Shown here: positions 54,711 to 64,000 of the stretch, piece after piece
Layout of the letters: the number at the start of each line of letters is the position of its first letter
Numbering within the stretch: the first letter of the stretch is position 1
Notes under the pieces: generated by a model
Database searches by the model: none
Seen by the model: only the letters and a program-made list of their open reading frames with translations
What the model was told of the DNA's origin: nothing
Made by a program: the position numbers and the translations under genes
NCBI GenBank assembly: GCA_948099385.1
Contig: CANUEZ040000179.1
Span: forward strand, 10,682,001-10,746,000
Length of the DNA: 64,000 nt
Direction: 5' to 3'
DNA from: Fasciola hepatica
Taxonomy: Eukaryota > Platyhelminthes > Trematoda > Plagiorchiida > Fasciolidae

Positions 54711-54931
54711 TGAGGTTCACTACACCGCTTTGAGACTCAAATTTGGCCTTCACTTGACTTAAACAAAGACCCACCATTGCTCCGCTACTCATGGATATAA
54801 ATATGATTGAAAATCGCATATTATTACTCACAAGGCTATTTGTAGACTAATTGTGACTGCCCTCATAAATTGTCCAATATTTCTCTGCCCACTTGTTACC
54901 GGAATGTTGCGGTGGGCAATGCGCTACTTGG
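54711..54931 (-). repeat. CACTA-like 5' terminal region (right side)
   Basis: Reverse complement of the left-arm end 28801-29008, with shared runs such as ccaccgcaacattccggtaa and tcaagtgaaggccaaatt. It is more diverged (about 80-88% by eye) than the inner arms. Confidence 0.75.
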
Positions 54932-55483
54932 GATTATGAGACGGGTCATGAGATGAGGCTCGGGAGCAAAGGCTTGTGACTCATTGTGGTCTAATAATCA
55001 AAACAGTCTCCATATGCTTAGTCTATGTTTACGTTAGTGTGGGTCATACGGATCACAGCTGACGCACGAACGCGTCCGTTTAGTGCTTCTGTAAATTGTC
55101 TTGGAGTGCGACACGATGACAGCCAGTCAGAAAGCCTGTTCCAGAGGCTAAAATAGATAACTGCGAAAAGCCTAGTTCCGACTAACATTCTAGATTATGG
55201 GGCCTTAAAGGTAAATTTTCTGTGACGGAGGAAATAGGGAGGGTCACTAGGGAAACCAAGTGGGTTACCAGATGAGTGGACTTTTGATGGAAGAAGGTTG
55301 AAGAAAAATGAAAGATTGAGCCTGATACGACGTGACCATAGAGATCCAAGCAGCAGTAGCTTCCGTCTAGCCAGTTAAGTCTGGAGGGGGGCAAGTAGTT
55401 TTTTAGTGAAGCAGCGTTGCACTTTTTCTATGTTGACGTGATTGGCCTTTTGCATTGAGATGGAGACCAAGGGTAGTGTTTTT
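54932..55483. other. Spacer, nothing recognised
   Basis: No gene or repeat recognised between the CACTA end and the LINE copy 2. Confidence 0.4.
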
Positions 55484-57863
55484 GTTCAGTTCAGTTCAGT
55501 TCAGTTCGCACAGGACAGGTAATGGCCACGGCCAATCGAGCGTCCAGAATTCCTTCGATGGTATGCACACCAGGTATGCACCCACCACTGCCAAGTGTAT
55601 TTCGTCGAATCCCCGCTGAAAATAAAAGGGAAACGGAAAACCTCATCGCACATCAACTGCGAGAGACATTATGCAAAGTGAGCTTTCACTAAGACTGTGT
55701 GCAATGAACGAAAAAATCTATTAAAACATACTCCAGAAGGACCACAGCGCTACCTGTCATCTATCTAGGCCCACTACGAGGAAAGATCTCGTACCAATCG
55801 CGACCTAGGGCACCTTTGAAGGATTGGACTGTCTGCAGATCTATCACATCACCAGGCAGAACGTTCCAACCGTTCACAACCCTATGGCTGAGGAAATACG
55901 ATCTAGCCATCAACCTAGATCGGGCTTTTATCAACTTCTTTTCGTGTCCCCTTGTTCTGGAGTCTACGGCCACTTGGAATAGACTATCTGGTCTAAGGCC
56001 AGGAAAGCCCTTCATTAACTTGAACGTTTCTATGAGATCTCCTTGACTTCTCCTCCATTCCAACGAGAAGAGATTCAAGTCACAGAGTCTCTTCTCGTAA
56101 GTCTTACCCCTTTACCATTCGCGAGGCGAGACGTTGGACTTTCTCTAGGCAGGTGGCATCCTTTTTGTAGGAGGGTGACTAAGCCTGCACGCTACCTTCT
56201 AAGTGAAGTCATACTATAGCCATGTAAATAGGCACCAATACCTCCGGCTTCCGGCAAGACAAAGCTGATCGCAGCCTAAAGAGCTTCCCACGAGCCTTTT
56301 GCGCAGCAGCGTTGCACTGCTCCGACCACTCAAAGTCACTGTTCATGATGACCCCAAAGTCTTTAACCTTACTGATGGCTCTACAGTGGACAACCCTTGA
56401 TCATGAGTGACAGTTAGGCTCTCTGTTGCTCTTGACAACACATGGCCTTTCTCGGCATTCAGGGGTAAGTCCCATTTGTACGCCCAGTTCATGACGGTAC
56501 CTATATCCCTGCCCACGTCCGCCCTACCCCCAGATCCACCAATCTTCACATCATCCGCAAAAATAAAGCCGGGCAATTGAAGAGCGGATGCCAGGTCATT
56601 ATTAAATGACAAGAGTAGGACCGGGCCTAGGACAGATCCCTGAGGTACACCGCTGGTGACATTCACCAAACTGGAGCACCGGTCTCCGACTTTGACGCAA
56701 AACGTCCCGTGGGGGAGGAAGTTCTTTAGCCAACTATATACTGGCCCACCTATGCCCAACGTCTCCATCTTGCATGGCAAAACAAGATTATTGACGGGGT
56801 CGAATGACTTGCTGAAGTCAAAGTGGCATACCTCAACTTCCTTGCCTTCTTCCAGTCGTTGAGTTACTTCATCTAAGAAGCACAAGATATTGGTCAGACA
56901 AGATCTATTTTTCAGGAATCCATGCTGCGCCGGACTTAACATGGAGTGCTCCAGTGAGTGCTGGCATGTGTGGACACGGATGATCTTCTCAGGGACTTTA
57001 TATAAGATGCTAGTCAGGCTTACCGGCCTGTAGTTCTGCACATCCGACTTAGGCCCACTCTTATTGCCACGACTGCCGCGACTTTCCAGTCCTGAGGCAG
57101 CTTACTCTGATCCAACATGGACCTGTACAGCCTGCATACTGCTTGATGATAGGTGGGTGGATGTCATTTGGGCCCACTGACTTGTGACTGTATAATTCCT
57201 GTAGGTACTTAGCCACCCTTTCCTCTGAGAGATTCAGCTCGTTTAACTGGGTGGCAGGATGCACCAGAGCCAGATCTACTCCTACCCCACTATCCATTCT
57301 ATGTACACTACCAAAGTATTCCCCCAGGGCGTCTGCTTTGCCCTGGTCGTCAGTGACAATACCGTGGTATCTAGTGGATAACGGACCTACGGCATTTCTT
57401 GTTGGGCCTTTAGACCGTACATAACTGTAGGATTTTTTCGGCTGTTGTCTTACAGACTGGGCCAATTTGAGCTCAAATTCCCACTTGGAAGTTCTCATAA
57501 GGCTTACAGTCTCGTTTCTCGGCTGTGTATAACGGTTCCAGTTTCACTGACCGCCGGAAGCTTTGTATTGGTTCCAGCTGCGGTTTCTACGTCTGATGGC
57601 CTTGGCTATTGCAACCCTCCACCACATGGGTTTGCCTTCCCGCTCCTTCGTTTTAAGGGTGCGAATTCATCCCGTAGGGCAATCAGGGATCCCCTTATGG
57701 CCTGCCAGCGCTCCTCGACAGTAGCCCTCTATGGCTTCCCAGGTCAAACCCACTGCACTATTACGAAGCCTATCTGTGTCCATACTATCGAAACGTTTGA
57801 CCAGCCTTGAGGTTACCTTGGGTTGCCGCATGCTTAGGACGATTTTGACACACACGTGGTCAC
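55484..57863 (-). pseudogene. CR1-like LINE, copy 2 (ORF2 reverse transcriptase, interrupted)
   Basis: Starts (3' end) with five TTCAG pentamers at 55484-55507 and matches copy 1 from its 3' UTR back to the SDH region of the endonuclease. Frames: 57855-57667, 57498-57061, 57041-56343 (SGVPQGSVLGPVLL and FIFADDVKIGG present) and 56078-55761. Several frameshifts separate them, so it is inactive. At 57863 it is cut by the BEL/Pao LTR; the remaining 5' part should lie beyond that element, outside the window. Confidence 0.92.
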
Positions 57864-58239
57864 TGTAACAACCGGTCGTGAAAAATCCCCCTTTTTCCCT
57901 CGCGATTCAGTGTTTTCCTAACATCATTCATTTGCCTACACTATTGACTTGTCTTTACGAACTGGTTGTTTCTATGGACCAATTGTTGTTTGTTCGCTCC
58001 CAGAGCGCTACTATGGCACATCCTTGTTCAGGACCTGCGTGACGCACGTGCTGTTTGCTCACACGCTGCTATTCGGTTTCTCGTTGTTGAGTCCTTGTGA
58101 TCGTATTGTTGAGGTTTGTATTCTTTTTGATGTCATTATTCATGTAATAATCTAGTATCGTAGAATATCACGGATAATCGTCTTTTGATTTCGGGATCCG
58201 TTGCGAATTTGGCTACGCACTGCTTATACGTTCGTTACA
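57864..58239 (+). repeat. BEL/Pao 5' LTR
   Basis: 376 bp bounded by inverted ends TGTAAC...GTTACA. The right end is inferred from the inverted end sequence and from the gag start shortly after; the second LTR is not available for comparison. Confidence 0.7.
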
Positions 58240-58277
58240 ATACTCAATAGATCAATTTGAAACTAGGAAAAACACGC

Positions 58278-59482
58278 AAAATGCGAAGAAAAGGATCGAA
58301 AGCAGTCGAATCCGGACAGGAAGTAATACGGCAAGTCTCTGGGGAGGTTTTGGGTACATTTGATTCTTTATTTAATGTCAGATCGCCTAGTCCTGTCAGT
58401 GCTAGTTCATGTGATAATGAGGGCAATATGGATCGTAAGGATGTTGATTTATATAGGCTGAGAATACTGGACCAAAACAACAGTTACTATCGGCTAGACC
58501 ACAGGCCCAGGAAGCAGAAAAGAAGTGTACACAGAAAGAACGAGAGCACGAGAATAGCGACTACGACACTTCCGATAGATCAGGGTGCAATGAGACAGGG
58601 AACCCCACGCCGGTCGCCGACCACAAACCACCATCGATCGATTTGTCTAGAGTGGAACTAATGGATTTCGATGGGCCAGCTGAGCAATACTGCAAGTTTG
58701 TCAGGCAGTTCGAGACGTTCGTTGAAAATAAGATAACCGACCCTGGGCAAAGTCTTCTCTACCTTGCTCACTACTGTCGAGGCCTGGCAAAAGAAGATAT
58801 CGACGGATGCACCATGCTCGACCCGGAACAAGGCTACACAAGAGCAAGGAAGATTCTGAGGGACTTTTTTGGCCAACCGTTCAAAGTAGCCCGTAACCTA
58901 ATAGAGGGCGTGATGGTGGAGGCAAAGAGAACCAAGGGCGACATCTACACAATGGCCGACCTGGTGATTAGGATGCAGAACTGCTCAATAGCCCTCGACC
59001 ATTTAGGTTACAGGGCTGACCTAGACGCCATGCACACTTTGGAAGGCATAGTCCGTCACCTCTCTCCCGAACTACAGGGTCGGTGGGCGGAAAAAGCAGA
59101 ACGGATAAGCCGAAGCAACAGGGAAGCTAACTTCGAAGACCTGACCGAATACTTGGACAGGCAAACCAAGATAGCTGACAGCAGGTTCGGCCGACTCATC
59201 CGAGACAGCAACCGGGCAAACAAGCCCAGTACTAGCCAAGCTCAAACTCCTGCACGGGAACATCCAAAATACCAACCTTGGACCAACACCCATGCCACTT
59301 CACGCGATACCACGGCGCAACCAAACTGCACATCTTGTGGTGCTAGCCATGGACTACCAGAATACCCCAAGTTCAGCAACGCCACAATAGACGAAAGGTG
59401 GGGAATGGCGGGGATTGCAGGTGCGTGTTTCATTTATCTCAACACCACTCACCGGGCGGCAGCCTGTAGGACAAGGAACTGA
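58278..59482 (+). pseudogene. BEL/Pao gag, frameshifted
   Basis: The first frame (MRRKGSKAVE at 58278 to 58661) shifts into 58643-59482, which carries MDFDGPAEQYCKFVRQFETF and the following helical capsid domain of the DUF1759 type. At the end the zinc finger region reads CTSCGASHGLPEYPKF and later CFIYLNTTHRAAAC; Tyr stands where Cys ligands are expected in both. The protein would coat the element RNA if intact. Confidence 0.82.
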
Positions 59483-59574
59483 TGTGGTTACGAGGGCTGC
59501 ACGGGCAGACACCATCGGTTGCTGCATCAGGCGAGAGTAACCTTACCCGAGACTAGTAACAAACCTAGCGTTAT

Positions 59575-60358
59575 TTGTTCAGCGTCACGATCTGCCAAAA
59601 TCCAGTACGTTTAGGCGTAGTCGCCGTGGGAGTAGTGACCCCAACAGGAGTGACCAAAGTGTTGGCCTTCATAGATAGTGGCTCGGATACCACACTAGTA
59701 AGGAAGGAGTTCGCAGAGAGATATGGGATTAGAGGGAATCAATCTTCATTAGCAGTGAGCACAGTGAATGGCACCCAGGTCATCCAGTCGACCAAACCGC
59801 ACCTACAACTCGCTTCCTTGGTGGACAACAATAGAGCAGAAACCCTAGAAGCATTCACCATAAGGGACCTGCCGATGAGAGCACCTCAGTCAGTGCAGAG
59901 GATTCCGACTCAATGGCCGCATCTCGACGGGACTACGATGGAGGAGTGGCAGAGTAGCGAAATTGATCTGCTGATCGGCTGCGATATACCAGAAGCTCAT
60001 TGGGTCCTGGATCAAAGGATAGGAAGCCGCAAAGCGCCCTATGCAGTACGCACCATATTCGGTTGGACTGTATATGGTAGTACGGACGGCAGATGCGGCA
60101 AACAAATCGGCTGCATTTCGGTGGAAACGACGAACATCGAACAGGCATTCCAACAGTTGCATAATACAGAATTTGCCGACCTGGCCATGGACAGAGATGC
60201 CCCATCACAAGAAGATAGGTTGGCTTTGAAAATGGTGGCCGAGAACGTCAAGTACGCGAAGGGTCGTTTCGAGGTTCTTATCCCGTGGAGATCTAACATG
60301 CAACCCATGCCAAACAGCCGAGAAATGGCTTTGAAAAGATTAGGCTTCCTCAAAACCG
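59575..60358 (+). pseudogene. BEL/Pao protease and RT start, cut by an insertion
   Basis: Protease motif AFIDSGSDTTLVRKEF near residue 30 (Asp-Ser-Gly). The linker of the BEL type follows (DLLIGCDIPEAHWVLDQRIG, RTIFGWTVYG). The frame reaches the start of RT (MALKRLGFLK) and is cut at the GGCTAAT target site, resuming at 62056 in the same frame. Confidence 0.85.
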
Positions 60359-60365
60359 GGCTAAT

Positions 60366-61120
60366 AATACTAATAATGGTATATTTCTCGGCTATGGTCG
60401 AGACACATGCGCAGGCGCATGATCATGGTGTGCAGCGTTACTCAGTAAAATGAAACAGTCACAAACTTCAGGTATAAAAGTCAAGAGTGCCAGCTGTAGA
60501 AAAACATAGTCAGTGATATTTTATATGAATCACTCTAATAATGGTTTCCGCGCCAACTTTGAACCGGTTTCGGTTTTGCGCTGGACGGTGGCGCACAGTG
60601 GGGATATCGAATAGTAAGTTCATTCGTGCTGCTAAAATTGCATTATCAACGTAAATGATGCAAGCCATGAAAAACGGCGGTTTACCGGGTATCTGCGAAC
60701 AGCGAAGTTTCAAATAGGAAGAAAAAGAGATTGTATGGAAGTACACTCGGGGAAATTGATGCGTGCGAAGAGAATAGCAAACCATGAAGCTGATGCAAAC
60801 CGTGAATGTCGGTTCTACCGGGGTTCATTAAAAGGAATGAGTTATGAAACAAGGAGACATGAAACCAATTTTATGAATGTACATTTTTGTACTTTGGTGA
60901 GTGTGGAAGTAACAAAAGATCCATATGAGGGTGAGTTAAATTTCACGATCAGTAACCTGTACCATTCAGAAATGTGAAAGTGCAACTGGAGGGCCCTAGA
61001 AAAGTGGAGGATCAATTTCCAGCCGGACACGAATCGAGCGAAAAGCGGACTGTTGCAACAGATATTAAAGTGGAGAATCTCCTCATTGACTTGGGCAATA
61101 TTATGCTGTTTCACTGACAG

Positions 61121-61154
<34 letters not shown>

Positions 61155-62055
61155 CATTGACGCATTGAGCCCCAGTGTTATTCGGCGTTGTTACTGGTAA
61201 TGTACTACATCCTATGGGTATAGTTCGTCTGGTGAGGTGAAGGATATGTGTCGGTCAATCAGTCCAGTGCGGCGAGATATGACGGATGTAAATGACGACT
61301 GGTATTTTGGCAGGTTGCGCGTGAACTGGTACTTGTATTGGCTGTAATGTTGATATCGGCAGGAGAGGTTTTGTGTTAGAAAACCCTAATCAATGCAATA
61401 GGCAGTTGGGGGTATTTCCTGCCGCGTGGCTTGCTTGCGGTCCCAGATGATATGAAAGGTCCCACTTGGGTTCCCGTCGGTACGAGTCATAGTGGCATCT
61501 TTGGTTATCCAGTTTGGCGACAGAAATAACGGGAGGCGACGAACCTAAAATAAATAGGGATTACAGTCTGGACGTGGTTCCAGCTGTGGGTTAGGGTAAT
61601 ATATGACGACAACAGTAATGAACCGGTTGGGTTTATGTGAATGAGGCAAAGATAAAGTTCATTTAAGCGGTCAAGGGCACCTGCTCCACGTTCTGGGTGG
61701 AGTAGGCTCGCCGGAGACTGAGCTATAATGCTGCAGGCTAGCAGAGTTGTGTCCAGCGGTTGGGCCATTTTGTATGCATTCTAAAGGATTATTGGTTTGG
61801 AAGTTGGTGTGGCAGTGTTGGGATACTAAGAAAAACCTAGAGCTTTAAGGTTAAAAGGATCCAGAAATGGCAGCCCTTGATCTAGTTTGCTTACGCAGTC
61901 TGCAGTTCAGCACCGAGGCGGTAAGGTGGGATTAAAGGAACAATGAGAGTTGATGGGACTGTTACCCTGCTAGCCTAGCACTATATTTGTTACGGTCTCT
62001 TCCGGTATAGTGGTCACTCTATATTGGATAGTTCCTGAGGTGCCTAATTCGGGGT
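60366..62055. mobile_element. Unidentified 1.69-kb insertion with 7-bp target duplication
   Basis: GGCTAAT occurs at 60359-60365 and 62056-62062. Removing the insert and one copy puts the two RT parts in the same frame with the spacing expected for BEL/Pao RT. The insert starts AATACTAATAATGG and ends CCTAATTCGGGGT. It has no terminal inverted repeat, LTR, poly(A) tail or long ORF (the best is 80 codons at 60735-60977, unrecognised). It contains a TA tract at 61123-61151. Probably a non-autonomous element of unknown class. Confidence 0.8.
61123..61151. repeat. (TA)n microsatellite
   Basis: About 29 bp alternating TA inside the 1.69-kb insertion. Confidence 0.95.
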
Positions 62056-63449
62056 GGCTAATTCGGGAACCACAACTAAGGATAGAATACACGCGAGCCA
62101 TGCAACATAACATCGACTTGGGTTACATGGAAAGAGTAGATACAGCGGTTATCAGTGCAAATTTGAGGTGGTACCTGCCCCGTAACCCGGTCGTGAGCCC
62201 AAAGAAACCGGGGGAGGTCACAGTGGTTTTCGACTGTGCCGCGAAATGTCAGGCTGTGTCACTGAACGACCATATACTACAGGGCCCAAACTGAACAGCA
62301 CCACTAGTCGAAGTTTTATGTTGTTTTCGGCTAGGAAAAGTAGCCGTCTCTGCGGACATACGTGAAATATTTCTACAAGTGAAGATGCCCGTTAAAGATA
62401 GGGACGCCTTCCGTCTCCTCTGGTGGCCTGAGAACGACACAAATCGCGCACCTGACGAATACAGGCTGACCGTGCACTAATTTGGGACGGTATCATCCCC
62501 CTTCTGTGCCAATTTTACCCTCCGGGAAACCCTCAATCGTTTCGGAGACACCAGCAGCTTGTTAGGAAGAGCAATGGACCACTTCTACGTGAACCATTTC
62601 CTGTGCTCCTTTGACGATCCAAATGCTGATATTCTTTATATGACCGAACTGATCGCCACTCTAAATGCCGGAGGATTAAACCCCACTAAATGGACTTCGA
62701 ACAACCAAGAGGTGCTCAATGTTATCCCGAAGTCCGAGAAAATAGCGTGTAAAAAAGAGCTTTTGGGATCCTCTTCACAAACGGGGCGCACGCTTGGGCT
62801 TCAGTGGATACCCCGAGGGGACGAATTCATTTTCACTCTGGATATACCCAGACGACCAGTCACACGGCGAGGGATCCTATCATCAGTCTCAAGCCTTCAT
62901 GATCCCCTGGGTTTTGTTTCGCCATGGTTGTTACCGGGAAAGTGCTTGCTGCAATCGCTGTGCCAAAGAGGGGCGGGTTGGGACGAACCTCTCCAGGATG
63001 ACGACGATAAGCGATGGTGCGACTGGCTGCACAGCCTGGAGCAACTTGGGGAGATAAAAATACAAAGACGCTTAACAGGTATCAAGTGCACAAACGATGC
63101 CCAACTCCACTTATTCTCCGATGCATCAGAAATAGGCTACGGGATGGTTGCTTACGGCTGCTGGGTTGACGCAAATGGTGGGCGGCACAGCCAGATACTG
63201 TTCGCAAAGGCGAGAGTGGCTCCACTGGAAACGGTGTCGATTCCAAGGCTGGAACTGACGGCAGCAGTACTGGCCGTGAAATCCGCGAAGCTGATTAGGA
63301 GATGCTTTGATCGAATAAACTGGGAACCAAACTGTTGGACGAACTCGGCCATGGTACTTCATTACATAAGCAACACTACCACTCGTTTTAACACTTTCGT
63401 GGCCAACAGACTCACTATGATCCACGAGTCGACTAAAACCGATCAATAG
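62056..63449 (+). pseudogene. BEL/Pao reverse transcriptase and RNase H, inactive
   Basis: RT fingers: EPQLRIEYTRAMQHNIDLGY and WYLPRNPVVSPKKPG (62056-62294). Frames then break; a stop lies at about 62478 in the conserved stretch before the catalytic box. The box reads FYVNHFL where the family has Tyr-Val-Asp-Asp, so both catalytic Asp are lost. RNase H (62559-63449 frame): LHLFSDASEIGYGMVAY keeps its first Asp, and IPRLELTAAVLAVK keeps the Glu. The next Asp is changed in CWTNSAMVLHYI, where WTDS is expected. Clearly non-functional. Confidence 0.88.
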
Positions 63450-64000
63450 CACCACGCACAATCCGCCAGTAACCCAGCCGACTTCTGCTCAAGGGGCCTG
63501 AAAACACAAGAGAGGTTGCCTACGTGGACAATGAGACCGGACTTCCTAACGGCAACTAAAGAGATGTGGCCAACTCTATTAATACCTAAGGCTGATGATG
63601 GTGATATCGAGACTAAAAAACTGATACTGGCTATAAACTTCACGGGAAGCTTAAGCCTGATAGAAAAACTGTGCCAATTCCACAATCGGACTAAATTGTT
63701 AAGAGCCGTGGTCTGGTGGACACGGTACAAAGCACTGTTATTGATTATGAAAGGCGCAAGACCACAAAACACATTGAACGTGGGGACGATACTACCGGGC
63801 GAGCTGAATGAAGCCGAACTCGACGTTCTACACCTACTACAACTAGACGCTTTCCCGTCCGAGGCCCGCGAGCTAGCCAGGATAGATGATAACACCAAAG
63901 AAAGCAGGCTGTTACACAGTAGTATCCGAGCACTAAACCCCATGCGAACCAAAGGACTGCTGAGAATTGAAGGGCGGCTGACGAATTCAAACCTAGAGTA
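63450..64000 (+). pseudogene. BEL/Pao RNase H end and integrase start (truncated by window)
   Basis: The frame continues with NPADFCSRG, typical of the end of BEL/Pao RNase H, and then ELDVLHLLQLDAFPSEAREL and LRIEGRLTNSNLE, which precede the integrase zinc domain in this family. The catalytic integrase core lies beyond the window. Confidence 0.75.

Larger units (their letters stand above)
39188..54931 (-). mobile_element. CACTA-like DNA transposon, right arm (interrupted several times)
   Basis: Reverse-complement counterpart of the left arm: 39188-42797, then 46294-47088, then 52400-52672, with a diverged 5' terminal piece at 54711-54931. The LINE (42798-46293) and the CsRn1-like element (47089-52399) interrupt it, and 52673-54710 is foreign or replaced sequence. 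The inner coding part is almost identical to the left arm. Confidence 0.8.
57864..64000 (+). mobile_element. BEL/Pao LTR retrotransposon, 5' part (runs off the window)
   Basis: Begins exactly where the LINE copy 2 stops. Order: LTR, gag with a DUF1759-type domain, aspartic protease, RT, RNase H and the start of integrase, as expected for BEL/Pao. It carries frameshifts, stops and lost catalytic residues, and a 1.69-kb insertion in RT (60366-62055). The 3' LTR is not in the window. Confidence 0.9.

Noticed and set aside
1..64000. CRISPR arrays, bacterial operons or ribosome binding sites
   Set aside because: No spaced short repeats of the right kind, and the gene structure is eukaryotic throughout.

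Overview
The window looks like nuclear DNA from a flatworm, most likely a trematode (the liver- or lung-fluke group). The reasons are a CsRn1-type Ty3/gypsy retrotransposon with an unusual CHCC Gag zinc finger, several RTE-type LINE fragments, a CR1-like LINE, a BEL/Pao element, CACTA-like transposons, long (TA)n tracts, and small exons spread over long introns. No database search was possible, so species is not assigned. Most of the sequence is mobile-element DNA.

Layout. (1) 1-24 kb: five small plus-strand exons (1464-1653, 9211-9458, 21342-21467, 22170-22349, 23558-23932) have compatible splice phases and encode about 372 residues of a charged, probably coiled-coil protein. The introns hold RTE-type LINE remnants, tRNA-derived SINEs, TA microsatellites, an unnamed dispersed repeat and two hairpin repeats with hammerhead-ribozyme motifs. 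(2) 25.6-26.4 kb: an intact intronless SET-domain methyltransferase gene on the minus strand. (3) 28.8-54.9 kb: two CACTA-like DNA transposons joined tail to tail as a large inverted repeat with its axis near 38.95 kb. The left arm carries a degraded Ty3/gypsy element (29771-35416). The right arm carries a CR1-like LINE (42798-46293) and an apparently complete CsRn1-like gypsy element with identical-looking LTRs (47089-52399). A 651-bp TRIM-like miniature LTR element (52734-53384) lies near the outer end. (4) 55.5-64 kb: a second, minus-strand copy of the same LINE interrupted by a BEL/Pao element (5' LTR 57864-58239, running off the window). That element's pol is itself interrupted by a 1.69-kb unidentified insertion flanked by a 7-bp duplication.

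How the parts relate. Each interruption can be read exactly because an uninterrupted version of the target exists elsewhere in the window: the opposite CACTA arm, the other LINE copy, or the reading frame of the host element. This gives target-site duplications of CATT (gypsy-2), CGTT (CsRn1-like), TTATTG (LINE) and GGCTAAT (insert in BEL/Pao), plus CACT for the TRIM. The CACTA transposase lesions are shared by both arms, so they predate the duplication. All three large insertions postdate it. The CsRn1-like element and possibly the LINE are the only elements that look recently active. The host-gene content is one multi-exon gene and one compact methyltransferase gene.
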